From contig OZ024730.1 in NCBI GenBank assembly GCA_964016875.1, positions 40,928,795 through 40,992,794 of the forward strand: a DNA stretch of 64,000 bases. The letters run 5' to 3'. The stretch comes from Fallopia convolvulus. Taxonomy: Eukaryota > Streptophyta > Magnoliopsida > Caryophyllales > Polygonaceae. How positions within the stretch are numbered: position 1 is the first letter of the stretch; each line of letters opens with the position of its first letter. The notes under the pieces are model-generated. The model worked only from the letters and a program-made list of their open reading frames with translations, was not told where the DNA came from and searched no databases. Below are positions 1-10,366 of the stretch, piece after piece. The translations under genes and the position numbers were made by a program.

Positions 1-227
1 TTTTTTTTTTTTTAGATATTTTGTTTTCACGTTGATTGTAATTTGTAAGTTGAACTTTCATTTTCTCTTTTCTAGAATCATGTTGGGATGTACAGAGAAA
101 TTTGGAATATTATATATATCTCAGCTATGATGATAAATTATATAATTGTCTTGTTGTCATGACTTTCTTCTGTACCATTCAGGTGAAATGTCTGTCTTAT
201 CATATATTCTTTTTGGTGACTATGCAG

Positions 228-1133
228 GTTAAGGATGTGAAACACAGTCTATCTGAGATTGGGAACGACATTGAGTTTATACATCAGATGATTACTGGAA
301 TGGTATAATTGTTATCTTTTATGGAGGTTACCAAGTGATATCCTTTGCTGTATAAGCTGGAAGCTAAGAAAAGCATCTAGACAAAGTTGTTTAGTTAGAT
401 AGTTTTGGTTGCTTAGGATATTGCTGCATATCTTTCTGTTACATGAATTGTTTTAGTTAATTTTTATCCCACTTGCAGGAGGGAAAACTCAACCTTCTCG
501 AGGACAAACAGGTTTTCCTGATGCCTAATGCTTTTGCATACTTTTATAAACAGCTTTTGCCCGAGGATGCCATTACTACATTTCAAAGTGCTAATACATT
601 TTTTTGTTTTGTTCTCATGAATACCGCAGGATATGACCAATTCAGGTCTGCAGTATCTGTGTCATGTAGCTGGAGGAATTAAAGATGGCCTAAATGTAAA
701 ACTTTTCCAGGTTTGTCATATAATTATTGTTTTTCTATTTTTATTTCTTGTTGATGCTGTGTTACTCTAAAGTTCATTTGTAACAGTTGTCTCATGACCT
801 TGTTACTGCAGAATGTTGAATCTAAGCCTGCAGACCATCCAAAAGTTACATACACTGAAAATCCTATCAAGGTTTGTTGAATTTGGCTATCTTTTTATTG
901 AAACTGATAGACCTTCCCTTTCCTTGACATTGTCAAAAATGTGCTTTCAGGGCCTCCAATTCATTGTGGAACCGAACAATTCAACTATTGTGCAAAATCC
1001 ATCCTTAGGTGCCAAAAAGGATGATCTTGAAAAAGTTCCTGGAAAGAATGTTATTGCTACTAAGACAAGACTACTCAGATCTTATCCAGTTGGGATTTCT
1101 CTTGCCTGTGACCTCGGTGGAGCTAATCCATGA
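228..1133 (+). CDS. DUF1664 family protein, C-terminal exons (5' end outside the window)
   Basis: Five phase-0 exons can be chained with GT-AG introns: 228-302, 479-511, 630-710, 812-871 and 951-1133 (TGA at 1131). The joined peptide runs from VKDVKHSLSEIGNDIEFIHQ through MEGKLNLLEDKQ and DMTNSGLQYLCHVAGG to LRSYPVGISL near the C-terminus. The order of a heptad-like helix, a G(L/M)xGKLxxLExKQDxTN block and a short tail is what I recall for plant DUF1664 proteins. These are small proteins with an N-terminal hydrophobic segment followed by coiled coil, of unknown biochemical function. Only the coiled-coil end and tail are visible here; the N-terminal membrane-type segment would lie upstream of base 1. 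I find no in-frame stop in the exons, so the gene is probably intact. Family assignment is from memory of the motif, not a search. Confidence 0.72.
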
Positions 1134-2199
1134 GAGTGAAGATTTTGTTTATTTTCATTTCATCTTGCTCATGCTCCATGGCATCTGTTGGTTATGATTT
1201 CTGACTGTTAGTCCCAAGTGTTTGTATCTACTATAAATAATTAGCATCTCAGGGTTCATGATGCATTATACGCACACCAAAGTATAGTGAATCTTCCATT
1301 CTTTACTACACTCGAGATAAAGTCATTGATAATGTATTTTTATCTTTTATTGTTGATCTTTGTGCATTTTCATCTTGAGTGTACTTACTGATGTATTTAT
1401 TTATTATTAATGGTAAGATGGTTGATGTTGGAATTTGAACATTAAGTTGTGTAGATGGCAACATCAAAGGTATACCACCTTTACTGCCTGTAGAAGGAGG
1501 TGAAGACCAATGGTAGAGATAGATGTTCAAGTAAGCTCATGCAACTGTGAATGCAAGCATGATTAGAAAAGGAGACACCATTTCCTTTTTCTAATGGCTC
1601 ACCTTTACCTTGACAGGATTAGAAGGCAGTAGAGACTCCCTTCTGTTTCTTGTCTTGTGCTAACATTTGGACCTGGCTAGATTTTTTCTTGGAATTTTGA
1701 TTAAAGAAGCTTTCCCTTAAAGGGGATTGTTGACTTGCTTATAAATATGGTCAGTATACTCATTTCTTCAATGATTGACAACCCTAGATATTGAAGAAGT
1801 CAATTGCTATTGTATGATTATAGCTTAGATTGAGAATTCGAGAGGATGTTCTTTTTGCTTCTTAAATGTTTTGTTCAGTAAATGGTGTCAGGTATTCCTT
1901 AACATCTCTTTTGGGTGGGCATATTGAGTAGCAGTTGTGGAAGCTGCATTTATTTTTAGTGTCTGGCAAGACATTTCATGATGCATGTCTATTCTGGTCC
2001 TGAATAGCAGCTGATCTAAGTTTTCTTTAGGTTTTTCATTTAAACAACCTTGTCTAGTTAGCCTGAGAGTGTAACTTTAGTTGTGAAGGGAATTATTCAT
2101 GATAAATGTACATAACGAGTTCACCAGAAAATAGGAGCCCATGAGGATCCATACAGTATTTAAAGAAGCAAAGGTTTTTCTTGAGTTTGAATTCATGGA
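1134..2199. other. Intergenic region between convergent genes
   Basis: This region between the stop of the DUF1664 gene and the stop of the IQD gene is AT-rich and holds no coding exon that I can support. It must contain both 3' UTRs and polyadenylation signals. AATAAA-like strings are too common here to choose one. No terminal inverted repeat or target duplication was seen. Confidence 0.6.
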
Positions 2200-4869
2200 T
2201 CAGAAATTTGCGTTTTCACCAGCCTCATTACCGACTGATAACTCAGATGAATTTTCTTCGAGTGAATTTTCTTTCTTGCTGCCTCCCACTCGCTTTACTT
2301 TCTGCTTTATATCCTTCTCTGCTTCCCTGGAACTGTCTTTCTTGTTTGCCTGCAACTGCATATTAATAAATAAAGATTGATGAAGCAGAAGAATAATCAA
2401 ATAAAAGAGCACTGTCTTTCTTGTTTGACGTGTCCATAGCCTTAGAAATTTGTTTTACGGGTTGATTGAGCTGAAGGTAAAAAAGTGGAGCAAGTTTCTT
2501 AGATCTAGTGACATTTTGTACGGATAATCTATAGTTTTGGATCATGATGTTTCTTGTTTTATTTCCTTTGACTCAACACATCTTATGTGCTTGAAGAATT
2601 TCTTTTATCGATTATGGTTATGCTTGTGGAGACTACCTTCATATGATCTTTTGGGCCATGGTTGGTCGGAACTGTTTTCCTCCTTGAAACAGGTTTTGTA
2701 ACTGTTGGCATATTTACAGTAGGTTTTCTTTCTGGTACAGTTGTTTGTGATCTATCCATTTGAACAGGCACTTCATTTGATCCACAACTTTCTTTTTCTT
2801 CAAATGACAGGTCCAGAAATTTCTTTCTGATTACTGGTCTCATAGTATCAGTGACAGTTCCAAGCTGCTCTGTCAATTGACCTTCAACTGAGGAGCCCTC
2901 TGGAATACGTGTTGCCATCCACCGCTCTAGCCAGCTCCAGCCCATGTTAGTCTCTGACCCTTCAGTTTTCATTTGCTTTCTCTTTGAACAGAGTCTTAGC
3001 TACAAGGTACAACATATGCCACATTTCTGACAAAGCCATTCACTTATACTTGAAAAATATCCATGACCAACAAAATAAGAAATAGACACCTGTTGAGAGA
3101 ATGCATAAGCCAGAGCTCTCTCACGTCTTGTCATTGCTTCCATTCTGTTTTGTTGCCTCATCTTTGATGCATTGCTATCAAGTGGGCTATCGTCCCAGTC
3201 ACTCTGTAAAATTGTAAGGCAGAATGAGTGCAGGTGTCTTTACCACTTACCAATCGGATTACTAACATGCATTTCCCTTGAATTGAAATTAATTAGCAAG
3301 CACTCCAAAAGAAGGTGATGAACCAAACTTTCATTCAGTGGCCATCTTTATACCAAAGATTGCTGAAACAATGAATTTATTTATTTACTTAATTTTTACC
3401 TTTGGTTTAAGCATCTGAGACTTCTGTTTATGCTGCATCTTCTTGTGGGATGGGGTGGATTCTTCATTAATTGAGACAACAACTGAATTTGCAGTTTGGA
3501 CTTCAACTGATGTACCCATAGAAACCTTGCTTGGACTCTCTTTTCCCCTCAGAAGCTCCTCAATGATAGCTGTGGACTTGAATTGTTTTAGTTCATTTCT
3601 CACCTGCAATGTAAAATAGCTGCTTAATAATCCAATGTGGTATACTGGTATGTCATGCTCTAGTCTTCTTCATGGTATGGAATTTCATACGCATTATTGC
3701 TGTAAAAACAAGAAGGCGGAGATGCCTTTCATTTCTGGAACATGCAAATGCTGATAAAAGTTCCTTAATGTAATTCCATGTACCAGAATGTTTTATCTTC
3801 ATAACTTAGTGCTCACCGCTCACAAACAATGGTGTGCATTTTTTTGTTTGTTACTCTTGAAGTTTTATATTTGACTTTTGTTACTAATTAATATGCTTGT
3901 TGTTTATGATGGGCAAACTATGTAGCATCTGCCAAGGCAAGGACATGGTATCTAAACCTAATAGGAAGGGGGTCAACAAGGCAGCTAATAGCTGTATCTG
4001 TATGTGTGTACTGCAGGCATTATTAAGCTTTGGTTAGAAGTATAAATCAATTGCTAACTATGTGAAGTGGAGAATAATGATGCCTAATTATATTATATTC
4101 CATGTGCATAATTAACATATACTCCCTCCGTTTCAAAATAGTTGATCTTAGACAAAACTTCACACATATTAAGGAAAATCTTTTTTTCCCAAATTGCCCC
4201 TATAAGTACTCTTTATTTTTTTTTCAATTATCAATGTAAATTTTGGGATATGTGTAAAGTGGGGTATATATAAGGGTATAAATGGAAAAAAAAGTTACAT
4301 GAACAATTATTTTGAAACAAAAAAAAATGTCTTTAAGAACAACTATTTTGAAACGGAGGGAGTAATAAATTCCATGTACCAATCAACTGATACTGTTTGG
4401 ACCTACCATGAAGCTTCTAAATGCAGACTGGATGAGAATTGCCGCAGCTTCCTGCATATCTATTGACTGCTGATCTGGGTCTTCCACTTCATCTTTCTCA
4501 AGACTCTCTTTCTTCAGTTCTTGGCTTTGAATATCTCCTTTTTCTGGAATCTCATCTTCAACTGGTTGTGTAACAGTAGCTTCTGAGCACTTCACAGACA
4601 GTGAATCCTCTTCTGTTAGGACTGACATGATTTCATCTCCACACAGGTATGCTCTTACAGAGTTCCATCTTCTTTTATCGGCACTATTGTTCTTCACCTG
4701 AATAATTCCAGAAATAAAATCTTATAGATGATATGATGCTTTCGTCAAAATTTTAGTTGAAGTAACAAAACATAACATAGTGAAAAGACTGGCTCACATT
4801 GCTTTCACAAATCTTAGTGGAATGCCTTTTCAAGAATACGCTTCGAACAAGCTCCCTGGAAATACCCAT
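2200..4869 (-). CDS. IQ67-domain (IQD) calmodulin-binding protein, six exons
   Basis: Exons on the minus strand, all phase 0 with GT-AG introns: 4869-4798, 4697-4407, 3603-3400, 3203-3090, 2999-2637 and 2349-2200, giving 396 codons plus stop overall. The start MGISRELVRSVF is the standard IQD N-terminus, and RRWNSVRAYLCGDE follows at the start of exon 2. One IQ motif (AAAILIQSAFRSFMVRNEL) spans the exon 2/3 junction. RRERALAYAFSQQ and MGWSWLERWMATR follow in exons 4 and 5, the usual IQD blocks. IQD proteins bind calmodulin through IQ motifs and act as scaffolds at microtubules, plasma membrane or nucleus. Only one IQ motif is clear, where many members have two or three. If the last intron is retained, exon 5 reads on to TAA at 2583 and yields a different 17-residue tail; the basic last exon is my preferred model. 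A MITE sits in intron 2. Confidence 0.85.
4122..4362. mobile_element. Stowaway-type MITE in intron 2 of the IQD gene
   Basis: The element begins CTCCCTCCGTTTCAAAATAG and ends with its near-perfect inverted complement. The ends match for roughly 25 bases, and TA flanks both sides (4120-4121 and 4363-4364). CTCCCTCC(G/A)T ends with TA duplications are the hallmark of Stowaway MITEs mobilised by Tc1/mariner transposases. It is 241 bp, AT-rich and non-coding. It lies between exons 2 and 3 and does not touch splice sites. Confidence 0.9.
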
Positions 4870-6859
4870 CTTCAGCCAAGAAGCTAGGAGCTCTAATGGC
4901 AGAATTCACTTATTGATGTTCTCCAATAGTGGTGGAAACTGTCTAAAAATGGCAGATATAAGGGACTTGGATATGGGTGCTGGTTGGTGCGTCAGCAGAA
5001 TGTAACAAGTAAGAATAAGCTAATAATTCCCATCAATTTGCAGCTAATAAAGCTGAAATTAGGGTAGAAATAATACTTTAACTAATAGGCCAATAACCAT
5101 ATTTCCACATGCAGTGGAATTGGGACTGCTAGGCTCTCAGAACTTTAGAGCTGGACATAGGCTTTTAAATATGCAAAGTTGGTAGTATTTAAATGGAAAA
5201 TAAAAGCTGGTTAGAAGGTAAAGAGAGTTCTACAAGATAGGAAAAGAGAAAAACCTTCATTATTTATTCCTCCTTGGTTACTTTTTTGCACATGGCTTAC
5301 AACAGATTGAAATCAAAGCGAAAGCTTTGCTTCTTCTTGGGGAATTTCTCTATTCCTTCCCTTGCACTTTTTTCATCCTGGTTTTCCAATTTTTCATCAC
5401 CATAGGCTATATGCCCAATTTTTGCATCCATTGCTGTTTGATTTGACATAAATACCCTTTAACAATAAGTATGGTGTCTAGGAGGACATAATGCAATTTG
5501 GTAAGGGTAGTTTTGTCAAGTAAAACAAAACAAGAGCTGGTCTTTGATTATTTGTGCTTATTAATTTTTTTTTCCTGGTCTTGTCTATGACTCGTCCAGT
5601 TGAACCATTGCCTCTTTACGTCTGTAATGGATACTTCGTTGCCCTGTTTCAGAGGAGACCTTCCTAATATTAGTCCGTCCTCGCATTCTGCCACTTTACC
5701 ATTAGACCAACTGAAAATTAGTGCTTAGTTTGTACTTACATTAAAAAGCGATTTCTTTGGTTTTGGATAAGCTCTGTTTGGAAACAAATTCTGGCCAGTG
5801 GCCATTAGCAGTTTGGTAAAGAGTAGTCTCAGCTGTTTCTCTTGTTTGCGCAGGGGTACACAGAAGTGGATGGTTTCTTTTGGTTGCACTTGGCAGCTTT
5901 GTTGCACGGCTGGCGTTGGATCAGGCGGCCCCATGCCTATCATAAAAACTTGGTCACTGTTGCTGCTTTAAAAATGACGTGACCACTTTTGCATTTCACT
6001 ATCATCAGTAGCTGAAATATCGCCTTATCAAATTATTCAAGTTTTTGGTAACTCACTAGTGGAAGTACTTGCAAATAATGATTTGCATTTGACTAGGTGG
6101 AAATTCGGTTCAATTCTATTTATCGAACTTGTAACTTTCCAAGCCTGATTGATGATAATCATAGAATTTTTAATGACGAAGAAGCCAGGAATTTAGACTT
6201 TTTTCTGTATTAAGAAACAAATCAGTTTCTTTTGAAAATTCTGGTTTGAGATTATCCCTAACCCTCTTTGTATTTTACGATGTGCTTTACAGAGAATTAA
6301 TGATGGCAACAACTACAAGCAACCCCTCTCTCTTTGACACACACAAAACACATATTTTGCATTCCTTTATCGCTTTAGTGAACTATCTGAACAACTGGAA
6401 TGTGTACCAAATACCATTCGAAATATGCACATCATATTATTGCTCCAATTATTGTTGAATGATTCTTAATAAGGAAGTTGCAATTCAAAGCTAAGCATGC
6501 AACACCTGCAATCTGCAACTACTGAATACTTCCCCGGAAAGTAGTGTAGGTGGTGATGGCCATGTGGGTGTTTTAGCAACCTGCCTTTTGCCAGCCATTA
6601 ATGTGTAAAAAGGAAGGTCTTAAGTTGCAATTCCAACTCAACCAACCTTCAAAACATCACATTATGAGAAGCAGATAATGGCAATTGTAATTAAGCATCA
6701 ATATCTGCTATTTACTACTGTGTTTCTGGCCGACGAACGCTCTTCCTCTTGACAATTTTTTTTTTCCCGGTTTCAGAAAATATACTGTTGCCATGATAGA
6801 ATCAGCTTGAGATCTCTTTTGTTGCAAACAAATCATCGAGTTCAAAAGTTATTCATGGT
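4870..6859. other. Upstream region of the IQD gene; no supported gene
   Basis: About 2 kb of AT-rich sequence upstream of the IQD start codon. It should hold the promoter and 5' UTR, and possibly a leader intron. A 72-codon open frame on the minus strand (5725-5943) has no recognisable family and no companion exon, so I do not call it. No tRNA, repeat array or transposon ends were recognised. Confidence 0.5.
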
Positions 6860-6869
6860 TTATGGGACA

Positions 6870-8166
6870 GGGCATGGTTCCGGTGAGGACCACCCTTGTG
6901 GTAAGACACATTGCTTAAAATGAGGATCAATCTCAACCATTAAATTTACCCCTCTATTACGTATTCAATGGTCAAGATTTTTTCAATTTTTTTCATTTTT
7001 TCATTTTTTCATTTTTTATTTTTTTATTTTTATTTTTTAAATATTTTTTATTTTTTTGTTATTTTTTTAATTTTGCGAAAATCGAAGTATTTTAAAAATG
7101 AACTTAAAACACATAAAAATTGAACTTATCATAGATAAAAAAATGAACTCGTAGAACATAAAAATTGAACTCATACAATATTGAATATTGAACTCCTAAT
7201 ATAAAAAAATTGAACTTCTAGTGTATAAAAATGAACTCGTAGTATATAAAAATTGAACTTTCCTATTTAACGTTTTTAAAGATTTTTTCAATTTTTTTTT
7301 CATTTTTCAATTTTTTCATTGTTTTTCATTTTTTTTCATTTTTTCATTTTTTCATTCTATTTTTTTAGTTTTGCGAAAATTGAATTATTTTAAAAATGAA
7401 CTCAAAGCACATAAAAATTGAACTTATCATAGATTAAAAACGATCTCGTAGAATATAAAAATTGAACTCATACAATATTGAAAATTGAACTCCTAACATA
7501 AAAAATTGAACTTCTAGTGTATAAAAATAAACTCGTAGTATATAAAAATTGAACCGTCATATTTAACGTTTTTAAAGCTTTTTTTCAATTTTTTTCATTT
7601 TTCATTTTTTTAAATTTTTTAAATTTTAAATTTTTTTTAATTTTTATTTTTTTTTATTTTGCTATTTTTTTAGTTTTGCGAAAATCGAAATATTTTAAAA
7701 ATGAACTCAAAACACAAAAAAAATTGAACTTATCATAGATAAAAAATGAACTAGTAGAATATAAAAATTGAACTCATACAATATTGAAAATTGAACTCCT
7801 AACATAAAAAAATTGAACTTCTAGTGTATAAAAATGAACTCATAGTATATAAAAATTGAACTGTCATATTTAATATTTTTAAAGCTTTTTTTTAACAAAG
7901 AATATAATATAAAAAATACGAAAAAAATTTCGAAAAGAAATTAAAAAAATAAAAAAAATAAAAAAATATAAAAAAAATAAAAAAATAAAATAAAAAAATA
8001 AAAAAAATTACAAAATTACAAAAATACAAAAAATACAAAAAATACAAAAATTAAAAACTCTTGACCATCCAATATATAGTGATGATGTAAATCTAATGGT
8101 TGAGATTAGTCCTCACTTTAAGCCCAAGGTCTCACCACAAGAGTGAGTCTCACTTGAACCAAAACC
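6870..8166. mobile_element. Mutator-like non-autonomous TIR element
   Basis: A 10-bp direct repeat TTATGGGACA (6860-6869 and 8167-8176) flanks a 1,297-bp element. Its left end reads GGGCATGGTTCCGGTGAGGACC and the right end, inverted, reads GGTTTTGGTTCAAGTGAGACTC. Similarity continues inward for about 75 bp, including CTTGTGGT(A/G)AGAC and AATCTCAACCATTA(A/G)ATTTAC on both sides. Long imperfect TIRs with a 9-11 bp duplication fit Mutator-like (MULE-MITE) elements. The interior is extremely AT-rich, non-coding, and built from three tandem copies of a ~300-bp unit. No transposase is present. Confidence 0.8.
7069..7875. repeat. Three ~300-bp tandem repeats inside the MULE-like element
   Basis: Three diverged copies start with TTTTGCGAAAATxGAAxTATTTTAAAAATGAACT at about 7071, 7369 and 7674, a period of 298-305 bp. 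Each contains the ordered phrases ATTGAACTTATCATAGAT, GAACTCATACAATATTGAA and ATTGAACTTCTAGTGTATAAAAAT. Copies are separated by long T-rich runs. All three are non-coding. Confidence 0.85.
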
Positions 8167-8178
8167 TTATGGGACATA

Positions 8179-8724
8179 TCATAACTATAATCTAAAGCGG
8201 AGGTTGTAAAAATTATTAAAGACACATGTCACTTATAGATTGGACCACACCACCCTTTTTTTTAAATAATCTTTTATTTTTGGATATAATTATTTTTAAA
8301 ATATAGGATGGAAAATCTTATTATTAAACAATGTTTTATTTTTGTATATGATAGATAGAAAGATCATTAGGATATTTTTTTTATTCTATCATACAAATTC
8401 TAGAATAATTATTTTATTTTTAGATAGAATCGTTTTTAACTAAGATATCTTAATTGAATAGTTATCTTTGTAAGCGCATATTACTAGCAATCTCCTTACC
8501 AATTTGGTTATTATTAAAATCCAATTATTTGTTACTTTATATAAAAAGATCTTTGATTGGTTATATGATAATTGTTTTATCTTTTTACGCAGATCATAAC
8601 AAAAATTTATATTTAAGCATTTGCATAATTATTTTTCTTGGATAATAAATATATTTGAAAATATTTTGTTATTAATATTTTATTTAAGAAAAAACCCGTA
8701 CAAGGTACATGAATACATACTAGT
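8179..8724 (+). mobile_element. Short non-autonomous Helitron
   Basis: The 5' end TCATAACTATAATCTAAAGCGGAGG resembles common plant Helitron starts (TC followed by CTATA..TAAAGC-type sequence, then ACATGTCAC). The 3' end is CTAGT at 8720-8724, preceded by a small GC-containing palindrome (CCCGTACAAGGTACATG). The element is inserted between A (8178) and T (8725), as Helitrons require. It is 546 bp, AT-rich and has no Rep/helicase, so it would depend on an autonomous relative. No target duplication is expected or seen. Confidence 0.7.
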
Positions 8725-9191
8725 TTGGATCTAATTTAATGAATTAAGTTGTGTATTAAATTATATAAATTCATGATTTAATGTAATTTAATGCAACTTA
8801 TTGTATTAAATTATTCAATCTGGGCTCATGCACAATTCAACCGCTACTTATGAAATTGCAATTAATCTCTCATTATTAGTACAAATAAGTAACTAATTAA
8901 TTAAAAACCTTTTAAAAATTGATTTGTCCACCGTGGGGCAGGATCAAGAGAAACGACTATTGTGGAGAAATGGATGTGGGTCATCGTTTATATTCATCAT
9001 GTTGCTCTGCATGTTCAATTTGAAATGTGTTTATATTCGAATTATTTAATATTGAATATAAAGACATAGAGTTTTGAATATACAAATTAATAACACTGTA
9101 AAATTATAAAAATATTTGAATATAGCTATCAATTATTTTGAACATGAGTGACGAAGGGTTTGAATTTCTACATATATTCAATTCAATGTGT
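8725..9191. other. AT-rich spacer, nothing recognised
   Basis: Between the Helitron end and the hAT target site I see no gene, terminal repeat or structured RNA. The sequence is AT-rich and unremarkable. Confidence 0.5.
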
Positions 9192-9803
9192 GTGATATCC
9201 AGGCCCGGTCCTAACATTTTAGAGGCCCTAGGGCAAAACCTTTTTTTAGAGCCCCTTAACTTGTTATGTGTTAAATATTTCTATGTAAAAATATCTATTT
9301 TTACCTTTAACAACACATTTTTGCTACTTTAAATATTAATTAATTAATGACTAAAAATGTATATTAGCATTCATCACAAAAAAATTAAATTCACATCTTC
9401 CATTATAAAAGTAAACTTGAGTTGTAGTCATGCCCGAATAGAAAATACAAAATATCTAAATAACAACATGATAATAGGTAAATGTCCATGGTTGAATGGT
9501 GTCTTTAACTTCTAATTCTAAGAAGGGAAGAATTTGGTAGGGGAGGGGGAAATGATGACAAAATCGTATGGTAAAGGTCTAAAGTATTAATTTTGATAAT
9601 TTTTGTTTTAATTTTTATAGGTTAGGTGTTTATGGGACTATGTGGGCTTAATGGACCTTTCTTTTATATCTTTTATGATCCATCAGATTTTATCCCTTTT
9701 GTTATTAAATACCCTAATACTATTTTACTCAAAAAAAATACCCTATTACTACAATAAGATATATACATGTATAAAATATTTGGGCCCCCAACAAAGCTGG
9801 GCC

Positions 9804-9997
9804 TGTAACACCCCGATAATTTATAAGGGATTGAGGTGCTACCCATGTCAACAAGATCTCTTCCTTTTCTGAGTTCGAGTGAGGACAAAGAACTCAGAAG
9901 TGCTTGTGCAAGGACAAGAGTAGTACCAGGATGGGTGACCTCCTGGGAAATCCTCGGGTTGGCATGGGATAGCGCTTCTAAGGCCTCGGGCCTTACG
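9804..9997 (+). repeat. Cassandra copy 1, left LTR
   Basis: 194-bp LTR starting TGTAACA. It ends CCTTACG where the right LTR has the canonical CCTTACA, so the terminal CA has mutated. The 5S-like segment spans about 9870-9955; the stretch corresponding to the AATTAAGCGTGC box of the right LTR is altered (AGTGCTTGTGC). Confidence 0.9.
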
Positions 9998-10001
9998 AAT
10001 G

Positions 10002-10014
10002 GTATCAGAGCCAG
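10002..10014 (+). promoter_or_regulatory. Cassandra copy 1 primer-binding site
   Basis: The sequence at 10000-10012 reads TGGTATCAGAGCC, complementary to the 3' end of plant initiator-methionine tRNA. It lies two bases after the left LTR and would prime minus-strand synthesis. Coordinates are good to about two bases. Confidence 0.85.
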
Positions 10015-10115
10015 GTTCTAGGTTACGAGTTGGCTTGGCGCGGAGGGCGGTCACTCGACCTAGAGGGCGGTCCTTAGGCCTTGACGAGGACGTCAAGTGT
10101 TTAAGTGGGAGAGAT

Positions 10116-10310
10116 TGTAACACCCAGATAATTTATAAGGGATTGAGGTGCTACCCATGTCAACAAGAGCTCTTCCTTTTCTGAGTTCGAGTGAGGACAA
10201 AGAACTCAGAAATTAAGCGTGCAAGGACGAGAGTAGTACCAGGATGGGTGACCTCCTGGGAAGTCCTCGGGTTGGCATGGGATAGCGCTTCTAAGGCCTC
10301 GGGCCTTACA
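10116..10310 (+). repeat. Cassandra copy 1, right LTR
   Basis: 195-bp LTR from TGTAACACCC to CCTTACA. It contains AATTAAGCGTGCAAGGACGAGAG, AGTAGTACCAGGATGGG and TGACCTCCTGGGAAGTCCTCG, closely matching the 5S rRNA internal promoter and 3' region. In Cassandra this 5S-like block is thought to retain pol III promoter elements. Confidence 0.92.
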
Positions 10311-10366
10311 GGGCCCTGGGCCATCGCCCAGACTGCCCCTGTTGTTGGGCCGGGCCTGGTGATATC

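Larger units (their letters stand above)
9804..10310 (+). mobile_element. Cassandra TRIM retroelement, copy 1
   Basis: A 507-bp element with two LTRs, flanked by the 5-bp duplication GGGCC (9799-9803 and 10311-10315). LTRs begin TGTAACACCC. Directly after the left LTR comes TGGTATCAGAGCC, the initiator-Met tRNA primer site, and a purine-rich tract (AAGTGGGAGAGAT) precedes the right LTR. Each LTR carries the 3' two-thirds of a 5S rRNA gene (AGTAGTACCAGGATGGGTGACC and TGGGAAGTCCTCG), the defining trait of Cassandra elements. There is no coding capacity. It sits inside the hAT element and so is younger than it. Confidence 0.95.
9200..10358. mobile_element. Non-autonomous hAT element, interrupted by a Cassandra TRIM
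   Basis: The exact 8-bp duplication GTGATATC (9192-9199 and 10359-10366) brackets ends CAGGCCCGGTCC and, inverted, CAGGCCCGGCCC. CAGGxxCGG termini with 8-bp duplications fit the hAT superfamily. Removing the Cassandra insertion and one copy of its 5-bp duplication leaves about 650 bp of non-coding DNA. No hAT transposase is present. A GGGCCC-rich stretch next to each end forms part of the extended subterminal inverted repeat. Confidence 0.82.

Noticed and set aside
5580..5720. tRNA-like string (TTGGTCTAATGGTAAAGTGGC on the minus strand)
   Set aside because: A D-arm-like segment is present, but I could not fold an acceptor stem, anticodon arm and TTC loop of proper spacing.
5725..5943. 72-codon minus-strand ORF upstream of the IQD gene
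   Set aside because: No family, no splice partner and no conserved motif; could be chance.
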